Source: Bdellovibrionales bacterium (GTDB taxonomy: Bacteria; Bdellovibrionota; Bdellovibrionia; Bdellovibrionales; UBA1609). From it: 14,427 nucleotides of DNA. Within the stretch, counting starts at the first letter, position 1. Every line of letters begins with the position of its first letter. The stretch is taken from positions 1 through 14,427 of the forward strand of contig JAGRAA010000086.1 of the NCBI GenBank assembly GCA_020435185.1. The letters run 5' to 3'. Positions 1 to 5,590 of this stretch are shown piece by piece. The notes beneath the pieces are model-generated. The model saw only the letters and a program-made list of their open reading frames with translations. It was not told where the DNA came from and did not search any database. The position numbers were made by a program, and so were the translations under genes.

Positions 1-364
1 CCATAGAATTATTAAAAAAATCTTGATCCCAAGACAGGTAAAATGTGTAAAGCAAAATAGGGTGAAGGAGGTATAACCCCGCATGAACTAATTTTTCATT
101 TCTATCCATGACGACGGGATAGAACCACTCGTTTTTAACCACCGATAAACAGGACAATATCGCCAAGAAAATATAAATCCACTGCCAAAAAATGGTGAAA
201 CTACAAAAAATAGCGATCGCCAGAGGAAGTAAATAAAAAAAGCCATCCATAAGAGCACTCACTATTTCTGGACGACTTAAACCTCTTTTTCGATGAAAAT
301 AATATTCATCTAAATGAAATAAAATAAGTTGTAGGATAAGGGCTGCGGTTAAAAATAAAAGCAT
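1..364 (-). CDS. Multi-pass membrane protein, C-terminus cut by window edge
   Basis: I translated this from the minus strand; it is open from ATG at 364 to the edge (about 121 residues visible, no stop). It begins MLLFLTAALILQLILFHLDE and has about three hydrophobic stretches: roughly residues 2-17, 43-73 (probably two passes or a re-entrant one) and 93-110. Residues 19-31 read DEYYFHRKRGLSR, and WFYPVVMDRNE lies near 80-90. The DE-x-x-FH-x-x-RGL signature recalls a conserved uncharacterised membrane family that I associate with Leptospira and Bdellovibrio. This is memory, not a search, and no function is known to me. There is no SD before the ATG, but a promoter (TTGTCA, 18 nt, TAAAAT) ends 6 nt upstream of it, so the mRNA should be leaderless. 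It lies 53 nt downstream of the EEP gene on the same strand and appears to have its own promoter. Confidence 0.72.
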   Translation of the reverse strand, partial: MLLFLTAALILQLILFHLDEYYFHRKRGLSRPEIVSALMDGFFYLLPLAIAIFCSFTIFWQWIYIFLAILSCLSVVKNEWFYPVVMDRNEKLVHAGLYLLHPILLYTFYLSWDQDFFNNSM

Positions 365-370
365 AAAAGT

Positions 371-400
371 ATTTTAAAGAATACCCTCATAGAATGACAA
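371..400 (-). promoter_or_regulatory. Predicted leaderless promoter for the edge gene
   Basis: On the minus strand, TTGTCA (395-400) is followed by an 18-nt spacer and TAAAAT (371-376). The -10 ends 6 nt before the ATG at 364, which would put the transcription start at or next to the A of the start codon. No SD-like purine run precedes the ATG. The match to sigma-70 consensus is good; the leaderless reading is inferred from spacing. Confidence 0.55.
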
Positions 401-417
401 TTCCTATTTCCTTTATA

Positions 418-1257
418 TCATCTATAAGAAAGCACAGCCTCTAAAGCCGTATGATCAGAGGCTTGATTTTTGGGCCAATCGCTACGAACTCTAGACCTGA
501 CGACCTGAAGATCTCTAACAAATATATGATCTAAAAATCCACCCACGCCAATTCCTTCAGTACGACCTTCATTACTTGGATAGGTCACTTCTTTCAGTCC
601 GTGGCCCGCCATATATTTTATTAAATTCCTAGGTCTGAAAGGTCCCCAGGAGTTAAAATCTCCTGCAAAAATAACAGGTCCATCGTGTTGATTCACCTCT
701 TTCATGGCTTCATCTAATTGCCTTCTCTGAGCTCCATTTCTCACTATATTCAATCCATGGATATTAACGACTAACAATTCCTTAGATTTATTTTTAAACG
801 CAAATTTAGAGAGTAAAACTATTTTTGGAGTCAACCGACCATCACCCTCTGTGTCCTCTGACCGTTGATAGACAATGCTTGTGGGCCTTGCAGAACTGCC
901 GGTCATTACTCCGGTTCCTATTCCTGAATTATCAAAAAAAGAAATAGCCATGCTACTAAAAACCCCATTTAAAGATTGGTAAACATCTACGGAGGAGTCT
1001 GACAAATAAGCTTCTTGCAAGATCAGTAAGTCCTTGCTCGCACATTGATCTAAATAACCCTCACGAAATTGAGGTTTCTTGCCCTTTTTTAGGTTCCAAA
1101 CCAAAAGCTTAATTTCATTAGAATCAAGAACCTTTTTAGAAGCTTCACCAAATTCTTTAAGAGTATCTTCTGGAACTGGTATTTCTTCTGCACTCAAAGC
1201 GCAAATCCAAAACTGAGCCAAGATCAGGATTAATACTATGTTTCGTAGTTTAGCCAC
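418..1257 (-). CDS. Secreted endonuclease/exonuclease/phosphatase (EEP) family hydrolase
   Basis: A 279-residue protein of the DNase I-like EEP fold, which hydrolyses phosphodiester or phosphomonoester bonds using a divalent metal. The catalytic set is complete: Asn55 (VWNLKKG), Glu82 (LILQEAY), His167 (VNIHGLN), Asp200 and Asn202 (FAGDFNSWG), Asp243-His244 (FLDHIFV) and Ser-Asp-His 267-269. An N-terminal signal peptide, cleaved probably after CALSA (residue 23), places it in the periplasm or outside. The start is GTG at 1257: a GGGGGTG purine run lies a few bases upstream, and the start sits 22 nt inside the end of the preceding gene, suggesting translational coupling. The substrate cannot be read from sequence: nucleic acid, phosphoinositide-like and sphingomyelin-like substrates all occur in the fold. 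The compact length and the lack of extra domains fit a general bacterial EEP protein. Confidence 0.88.
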   Translation of the reverse strand: MAKLRNIVLILILAQFWICALSAEEIPVPEDTLKEFGEASKKVLDSNEIKLLVWNLKKGKKPQFREGYLDQCASKDLLILQEAYLSDSSVDVYQSLNGVFSSMAISFFDNSGIGTGVMTGSSARPTSIVYQRSEDTEGDGRLTPKIVLLSKFAFKNKSKELLVVNIHGLNIVRNGAQRRQLDEAMKEVNQHDGPVIFAGDFNSWGPFRPRNLIKYMAGHGLKEVTYPSNEGRTEGIGVGGFLDHIFVRDLQVVRSRVRSDWPKNQASDHTALEAVLSYR

Positions 1258-1718
1258 AGGACACCCCCATCCGTTAAATACTCCTGTCCATGATCTGATT
1301 TTATTCGAGAATCAGGAAATGTCGACTCTTTAAAAAACTGAAGCAGACTTTTACTTTTCCGGCGAATACCAAAAAAGCCAGTATCCACAAACTCAAAGTT
1401 TTCTATGGGCAAATATTGAGATAAATAAAAAACCATCCTATGGGTTCCATACATTTTTCCGTAAAACGTTAATGTTTGATTAACATAAAAATCGGCAAAA
1501 GCTTCTTTAACTCTCAAAGTCACGTAGCGAATAACTGTTCCTGTGGTTTCATCAGGAATTGCCCTTAAGGCTTCTAAGTATTGGCCCACGGCCCGTGCAG
1601 GAGTCTTTGCCTGAAATAGGCTTTGATCTTCAAATAAAAATAATTCTTTACATGAATCCTGGCTCATTGCCGACACAGCCCAGAAAAAAAATAAAATGAA
1701 TGCCCCTACCCTATTCAT
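1236..1718 (-). CDS. Secreted protein of unknown function, coupled to the EEP hydrolase
   Basis: A 160-residue protein that I do not recognise. A signal peptide (MNRVGAFILFFFWAVSAMS) probably ends near residues 17-19, and the mature chain is about 140 residues. It has a helical middle (VGQYLEALRAIP around 44-55) and an aromatic-rich second half (TLTFYGKMYGTHRMVFYLSQ, residues 82-101). It has a single Cys (23), not in a lipobox, so it is probably a soluble periplasmic or exported protein. It is the first gene of a two-gene unit, and its last 22 nt overlap the GTG start of the EEP gene, so the two are almost certainly co-translated and may act together. There is no good SD: the bases just before the ATG are CTCGAG. 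A promoter-like sequence lies immediately upstream. Confidence 0.75.
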   Translation of the reverse strand: MNRVGAFILFFFWAVSAMSQDSCKELFLFEDQSLFQAKTPARAVGQYLEALRAIPDETTGTVIRYVTLRVKEAFADFYVNQTLTFYGKMYGTHRMVFYLSQYLPIENFEFVDTGFFGIRRKSKSLLQFFKESTFPDSRIKSDHGQEYLTDGGVLWLNYET

Positions 1719-1724
1719 CTCGAG

Positions 1725-1759
1725 AGATTAAATATAAATAAAGATCATTGACTAGCCAA
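1725..1759 (-). promoter_or_regulatory. Predicted promoter with little or no leader (secreted unknown + EEP unit)
   Basis: On the minus strand, TTGGCT (1754-1759), a 17-nt spacer and TATATT (1731-1736) form the best sigma-70 pair, predicting a leader of only about 5 nt. A second -10-like hexamer, TAATCT (1725-1730), ends exactly 6 nt before the ATG, as at several other genes here, but has no good -35 at 17 nt. Either choice leaves no space for an SD. Confidence 0.42.
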
Positions 1760-1850
1760 TTGCACCACACCGAAAATATTACCACTCACTATAAAAATTG
1801 AAACATCCTGCCATTAGTGATACTTCCTCTCAATAAAGCAAGGAGTAGAT

Positions 1851-2219
1851 ATGATCTCTTATGAAGTATACAAATTTATACATGTTCTCAGCGTGTTTCT
1901 TATTATCTTTTCTCTTGGAGGGCTGATTATTCATGTGGTTAATGGTGGTGATAAAATTCACCCAGCAAGAAAGATCCTGGCTAGCATCCATGGCACAGGC
2001 GCCCTGTTTGCCTTAATCGCTGGCTTTGGATTGCTCGCGCGACTAGGACGCTCAGTCGTTGAACCTTGGGTTCTCGCAAAAGTTACCATTTGGATCATTT
2101 TTTCGATGTACTCATTGATTTTATTTAAGACAAAGAAACAAGCTAAAGTGCACGTTATAATCGTTGTGGCCTTGTCTTGTGTGGCTATTTTTATGGCTCA
2201 ACAGAAACCTATGTTCTAA
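1851..2219 (+). CDS. Small four-helix integral membrane protein (CopD/SirB-like size and shape)
   Basis: A 122-residue, very hydrophobic protein with about four transmembrane helices (roughly 7-29, 44-64, 72-92 and 100-117) and basic loops (KTKKQAK at 93-99). Histidines lie in or next to the membrane: H11 in helix 1, H28 at its end, H47 at the start of helix 2 (SIHGTG), H101 at the start of helix 4. Small four-helix membrane proteins with such histidines occur in CopD/SirB/cytochrome-b-like families, so haem or metal binding is possible, but I see no diagnostic motif and no partner gene. Start: ATG preceded by AAGGAG (1840-1845), 5 nt away, the strongest SD near this end. It is monocistronic and converges on the astacin gene with only 5 nt between the stops. 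Confidence 0.82.
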   Translation: MISYEVYKFIHVLSVFLIIFSLGGLIIHVVNGGDKIHPARKILASIHGTGALFALIAGFGLLARLGRSVVEPWVLAKVTIWIIFSMYSLILFKTKKQAKVHVIIVVALSCVAIFMAQQKPMF

Positions 2220-2224
2220 ACATT

Positions 2225-3154
2225 TTATTTGGCATTAGAATAAACCATATCAATTCTATAGATATCCTCATCCGTAGGTCTATCTGCAGGAGATATGGTT
2301 TCTTGAGTTCGTGACCGCAATGTCAATAACCCACTTTTTTTAGCAAAAGCTCTCTCTGAGTAGAGCATAATTGTATGATAAGAAAAGTAAAATGAATCGT
2401 ATTTCATTTCATCTAACCAAGGCTTTGGAGCAATAGCGAATTGCTCCAAAGCAAAGTCTTCAATATTATCCCAAAGTACCTCAATACTCTTATCTCGATC
2501 TGAACGAGACTGCTCGTGTACAAACCCAAGAGCATGCATCACTTCGTGAGCAATTTCTTGAAATCCGCATTTTCTAGATATTAAGACCGGCTGTTGGCCA
2601 CCCACACGTCCCAAGTAAGATCCACACAAATCTTGACTAGGCACAAAAACCAACACGTCTTCATCACCTTCAAACTCCACAAATTTAATCACTGTTTTGG
2701 AGTTAAAAAACTCCAAAACTTTCAAAATCTCAGCTCTATTGGGAGTATCCTGTTGAATCGCAAAAGGAATAACTCCACCTGACCAAAGTCTTGTTTTAGC
2801 TGATTGTACTCGGCCCACTTTACTTTTATCCTCTGGCTTAGGTCTTCCGAGCAATATGTCCCCTTGAGAAACCGCCCAACCCTCTTTGACCTCATATTTC
2901 ACCCACTTCTGCTGGCTTTTAAATGGTTTCGCCAAGTCTAAACTTTCAACGAGATCCTTTGGAGGCATTTCTTGATCTTCTGGAGTATTTTCATTTTCTT
3001 CGGTGTGAGTTTCTAAGGCTTTCTCAAAAGTTATGTTATGAAGCGGTTTCTCTGGCTTTTGCATGGAAAAGGAATTTTTCTTCCCAAAAGAAAAAAAACG
3101 AAACAAAAGTAGCAAACAAAGCAAAAAACAGATGATAACAATACTTTTACGCAT
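2225..3154 (-). CDS. Membrane-anchored or secreted astacin-family (M12A) zinc metalloprotease
   Basis: A 309-residue astacin-type endopeptidase. The zinc site is HEVMHALGFVHE (203-214): zinc ligands H203, H207, H213 and catalytic E204, followed by QSRSDRD as in the family signature. The Met-turn is TIMLY (Met263, Tyr265). Cys177 and Cys196 match the spacing of the conserved astacin disulfide. Residues 1-23 form a signal peptide or signal anchor (very hydrophobic 5-22, no clear cleavage site). They are followed by an acidic linker and propeptide to about residue 122. Within this, QGDILLG (97-103) matches the FxGD-type aspartate switch, where the Asp (D99) caps the zinc of the zymogen. This predicts a latent enzyme activated by cleavage near KTRLWSGG (120-127). 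The mature catalytic domain fills the rest with no accessory domain. No SD is visible; a promoter abuts the start. Likely role: extracellular or envelope proteolysis. Confidence 0.93.
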   Translation of the reverse strand: MRKSIVIICFLLCLLLLFRFFSFGKKNSFSMQKPEKPLHNITFEKALETHTEENENTPEDQEMPPKDLVESLDLAKPFKSQQKWVKYEVKEGWAVSQGDILLGRPKPEDKSKVGRVQSAKTRLWSGGVIPFAIQQDTPNRAEILKVLEFFNSKTVIKFVEFEGDEDVLVFVPSQDLCGSYLGRVGGQQPVLISRKCGFQEIAHEVMHALGFVHEQSRSDRDKSIEVLWDNIEDFALEQFAIAPKPWLDEMKYDSFYFSYHTIMLYSERAFAKKSGLLTLRSRTQETISPADRPTDEDIYRIDMVYSNAK

Positions 3155-3162
3155 GGCTGTTC

Positions 3163-3190
3163 ATTATCCTTAACTTTTCAATTTGGCCAA
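3163..3190 (-). promoter_or_regulatory. Predicted near-leaderless promoter of the astacin gene
   Basis: On the minus strand, TTGGCC (3185-3190), a 16-nt spacer and GATAAT (3163-3168). The -10 ends 8 nt before the ATG at 3154, so the leader would be 0-2 nt. An AAGG lies 13 nt from the ATG, overlapping the -10, too far to serve as an SD. Confidence 0.42.
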
Positions 3191-3224
3191 CAATTTCTCA
3201 ACCTTAGGCTACAATTTTATGTTT

Positions 3225-3255
3225 TTGACTACTTTTATGAAATAATTAGTAAAAT
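3225..3255 (+). promoter_or_regulatory. Predicted leaderless promoter of the glycosyltransferase/lipoprotein unit
   Basis: TTGACT (3225-3230) and TAAAAT (3250-3255), separated by a long 19-nt spacer. The -10 ends 6 nt before the ATG at 3262, predicting transcription start at the start codon. No SD-like sequence is present in the AT-rich stretch before the ATG. The long spacer lowers confidence. Confidence 0.42.
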
Positions 3256-3261
3256 GATTTC

Positions 3262-4167
3262 ATGGAGTCTCCTTTAATTAGCATAGTTATTCCGGTTTAC
3301 AATGGCGCCCAGTACCTGAAAGAAACCATCGAATCTGTCCTTCATCAAACTTATAAAAATATCGAACTGATAGTCGTTGATGATGGCTCCACTGATGAGT
3401 CTCTCACTATAGCAAAGTCCTTTGCGAATCGTCTTACAGTCGTCTCACAAAAAAATGGTGGCCAATCTTCCGCCCTCAATCATGGATGGCAAATTTCTGG
3501 TGGCCAACTGATTGGATATGTGAGTGCAGACGATAAATTACTGCCCCATTGCGTAGAAGAGGTCGTTAAGGCTTTTTCTCAAAATCCTGAAATTGTACTC
3601 TTTTATCCAGACTATGAATTAATTGATGACAAATCAGTCCCTTTTAAAGTGGTTTATGCACCCGAGTTCAGTAGACGCCAACTCATTGCCGAGTGTCTCT
3701 GCGCTCCAGGACCGGGAGCTTTTTTTTCAAAAGATATTTTCAAAAAGACCTCGGGATGGAATGCCGACTTAAGATTTGTTCCTGACTGGGAATACTGGCT
3801 GAGACTCAGTAAATTTGGAAACTTTCAAAGAATCCCACTTGTTTTGGCACAGTTTAGAGTCCACGATGGATCCACGGTATACACACCTCCGTCAAGAGAA
3901 CGTGCTGATGAAACCTTAAATGTTATCACCAAATATTTTCAAGATATGAGCACCGAGAATCCCCTTCATCCTTGGAAGAATCAGTCCGTTTCTTATGGTC
4001 ATATATATTCTAGTAGACATCATTTAGCTTCTGGACGATTTTTTTTAAGTCTAAAACACGCTCTTTCGGCAATCTTCATATGGCCGCCTAATATAGCTAA
4101 TGTCTTTTTCTGGAGATTCATAATGGGTGGTTTTCGTAAATTCATACAAACAAGGTTTTTAAAATGA
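3262..4167 (+). CDS. Family 2 glycosyltransferase (GT-A fold)
   Basis: A 301-residue inverting GT2 enzyme that transfers a sugar from a nucleotide-sugar donor. The N-terminal core is SIVIPVYNG (7-15), then VDDGSTDES (39-47), where the aspartates bind the nucleotide. The metal-binding DxD equivalent is SADD (88-91). PDWEYWLRL (174-182) matches the acidic acceptor-side motif of the family, where an Asp/Glu serves as base. The region after 205 is family-specific and ends in a hydrophobic amphipathic stretch (about 266-288) and a basic tail, suggesting peripheral contact with the inner membrane. Probable role: cell-surface polysaccharide or LPS decoration. The acceptor and donor cannot be deduced, and there is no polysaccharide cluster around it. 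It overlaps the next gene by ATGA, so the lipoprotein is translationally coupled. Confidence 0.92.
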   Translation: MESPLISIVIPVYNGAQYLKETIESVLHQTYKNIELIVVDDGSTDESLTIAKSFANRLTVVSQKNGGQSSALNHGWQISGGQLIGYVSADDKLLPHCVEEVVKAFSQNPEIVLFYPDYELIDDKSVPFKVVYAPEFSRRQLIAECLCAPGPGAFFSKDIFKKTSGWNADLRFVPDWEYWLRLSKFGNFQRIPLVLAQFRVHDGSTVYTPPSRERADETLNVITKYFQDMSTENPLHPWKNQSVSYGHIYSSRHHLASGRFFLSLKHALSAIFIWPPNIANVFFWRFIMGGFRKFIQTRFLK

Positions 4168-4439
4168 AAATCAAATTTCTAATTCTAATCCTACTTTTGC
4201 AAAGTTCCTGTGTTTCGCAACCTACTCCTCCGAAATGTTCCTCCGAGGCGTGTTACAAAACCAATTGTAGTTATCAAGCGGGTTACAAATGGGCAATGAA
4301 AGGAGCATCGGCTTACTCCTTTTGCCCTTTTCAGTTTTCACAAGAGTATCAAAAAGGATATGAAGCAGGAGTAAGACAGCATCAAATTGAATTAAAGTAT
4401 CAAAGCCAACTTCTCAAAAAAGAAATTAGACCGCAATAG
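4164..4439 (+). CDS. Small lipoprotein with paired GY-x-x-G repeats (DUF2799-like)
   Basis: A 91-residue exported protein. The N-terminus (MKIKFLILILLLQSSC) is a lipoprotein signal with Cys16 as the likely lipidated residue; Gln at -3 makes the lipobox imperfect. The mature part is rich in Cys (C25, C30, C35, C54) and carries two related segments, YQAGYKWAMKG (37-47) and YQKGYEAGVRQ (62-72). Paired Y-x-x-GY-x-x-G repeats with a Cys between them recall DUF2799-type lipoproteins; that assignment is from memory. Function is unknown. The start overlaps the glycosyltransferase stop (ATGA), with AAGG about 10 nt upstream as a candidate SD. The stop codon directly abuts the stop of the opposing outer-membrane gene with no base between them. 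Confidence 0.8.
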   Translation: MKIKFLILILLLQSSCVSQPTPPKCSSEACYKTNCSYQAGYKWAMKGASAYSFCPFQFSQEYQKGYEAGVRQHQIELKYQSQLLKKEIRPQ

Positions 4440-5336
4440 TTAGAACGTGCCGTTAAAATTAAGCTCCACACCCTGAGCTCTGAATTGAACTTCTTCGGTA
4501 GACAAATCTGTATAAACACGAGTAGCCTGACTATTTATCCTTACAAAAGAAAGACCTAAGCCAAACTCCTTTGTAAACTGAGCGCCTAGTCCTAATTGAA
4601 ATCCAACTCCAGGCTCTGTATTTTGCGACAAAGATACAAGATCTGTTTCAGAAAAATTTTGAATATTAATTCCTCCAAATCCATAAAATTTTGAACTCAG
4701 TCCAATAGCCGCGTTTAAATCTAATTTAAGAGATTTATTTTTTGAATCATACTGAGTGTACTGCCCTTCGATTAAAAACCCTGGTTTTAACGTTTTGATA
4801 TTTGCATATCCTACTTTAATCCCAAAATCTTGCTTGAGTCTCCCTAGGTCTTCTTGGCCTTGACCTTGTCGATCTATCTGTCCATCTAATAAGGATTGGA
4901 CCAAACCCACACGAACTCCTCTTGATACCACATTAATAGGCTGAGGATACTGTATATCTAATCGAGCTTTTGATCGATTAGAAGCCACTGATACGCGCTC
5001 GGCAGAAGCTTTTGACAGTCCTTTTTTAGGGGAATAATTTACATCTTTACTCAAGAGGATAACATCGCCTTTTTTAAGAACTTCTGGTTTTTCACAAAGT
5101 TGAGTTTTCAAAAGTACATAACTGGGAGATTTTTTTTCCACCTCTAAAAAACAGTTGTCGTTATAACGAACAACATCTCCTGCCTTTAACCATCCTCTTT
5201 TTGTAGTCGAAATTAATATTTTCGTTTTATTAATAGCAACCTTATTCACTTTAGCCTTAAACTCTTGTGCCATCCCTACACTAGACAGCAGTCCTACAAA
5301 CGAAAGAATTGATATTCTCAATAGACGAATATCCAT
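4440..5336 (-). CDS. Outer-membrane beta-barrel protein with N-terminal SH3-like region
   Basis: A 298-residue exported protein. The reading frame stays open up to 5492, but ATG at 5336 is the right start: it has GGAGG 6 nt upstream and opens a clean signal peptide (MDIRLLRISILSFVGLLSSV, cleaved after GMA, residue 23). Residues about 26-98 form a beta-rich module with paired Cys62/Cys81 and phrases such as KAGDVV and LKKGDVI, resembling a bacterial SH3-like or flagellar-assembly-like fold. From about 138 on, alternating hydrophobic strands (GVRVGLVQSLL, FGIKVGYA, GFLIEGQYTQYD, FYGFGGINIQNF, GVGFQLGLGAQF, LGLSFVRIN) end in GVELNFNGTF. The terminal Phe is the classic BAM insertion signal, so the C-terminal half is an eight-strand-sized outer-membrane barrel. 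Substrate or role is unknown. It is transcribed divergently from the Ser/Thr kinase. Confidence 0.8.
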   Translation of the reverse strand: MDIRLLRISILSFVGLLSSVGMAQEFKAKVNKVAINKTKILISTTKRGWLKAGDVVRYNDNCFLEVEKKSPSYVLLKTQLCEKPEVLKKGDVILLSKDVNYSPKKGLSKASAERVSVASNRSKARLDIQYPQPINVVSRGVRVGLVQSLLDGQIDRQGQGQEDLGRLKQDFGIKVGYANIKTLKPGFLIEGQYTQYDSKNKSLKLDLNAAIGLSSKFYGFGGINIQNFSETDLVSLSQNTEPGVGFQLGLGAQFTKEFGLGLSFVRINSQATRVYTDLSTEEVQFRAQGVELNFNGTF

Positions 5337-5590
5337 AATAGACCTCCAAAATCTCGATGCACTGGGATTTTGCAAAGGACATGCCCAGATATTTGGCTGA
5401 AATATCGATTTAAATGAAACTGATCGATAATTTTGAGAATTGTGACAATTTTGGCCCGACAATGTATATTTTTTCAATAGAGATTCGATCACATTGATCG
5501 GCCTCCCTCTCCCCCTCGAATAGTCCAGAAAAAACTCCTATCCTGCAAAATACTGCCAAAATACCCGATATAAATAAAGCAGGTATTTTA
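5337..5590. promoter_or_regulatory. Shared control region between outer-membrane protein and kinase, with palindromes
   Basis: A 254-bp non-coding region between divergent genes, the longest in the window. It contains two perfect palindromes: AATTGTGACAATT (5438-5450) and CGATCACATTGATCG (5486-5500; 6-bp arms, 3-nt centre). TGATCG also recurs at 5421-5426, and ATCGAT occurs at 5404-5409 and 5423-5428. On the minus strand a TTGTCA lies inside the first palindrome, but I could not find a convincing -10 at 16-18 nt. The palindromes look like dimeric regulator sites; the regulator is unknown. Confidence 0.45.
5547..5589 (+). repeat. AAAATAC direct and inverted repeats at the kinase start
   Basis: AAAATACTGCC (5547-5557) is followed directly by AAAATACCCGA (5558-5568), an 11-bp tandem. 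AAAATACC (5558-5565) is also perfectly inverted as GGTATTTT (5582-5589), with a 16-nt loop. The right arm includes the AGG that precedes the kinase ATG. TATAAA (5569-5574) in the loop is a candidate -10; it would give a leader of about 10 nt with AGG as SD. No good -35 is present, and the tandem repeat occupies the place where it would be, which suits an activator site. Confidence 0.4.

Noticed and set aside
2594..3135. Two plus-strand open frames of 62 and 70 codons inside the astacin gene
   Set aside because: They are antisense to a gene with a complete zinc-protease signature, have low-complexity Lys/Phe-rich products and no SD or promoter.
4440..4460. Overlap or fusion between the small lipoprotein and the opposing gene
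   Set aside because: The stops are on opposite strands and simply abut; both frames are intact.
5438..5450. CRP/FNR site
   Set aside because: The palindrome AATTGTGACAATT has a 1-nt centre and lacks the TGTGA-N6-TCACA or TTGAT-N4-ATCAA layout.
5337..5492. N-terminal extension of the outer-membrane protein (52 residues upstream of the chosen ATG)
   Set aside because: It would bury the signal peptide, and the internal ATG at 5336 has GGAGG at ideal spacing; the upstream frame is open by chance across palindromic control DNA.
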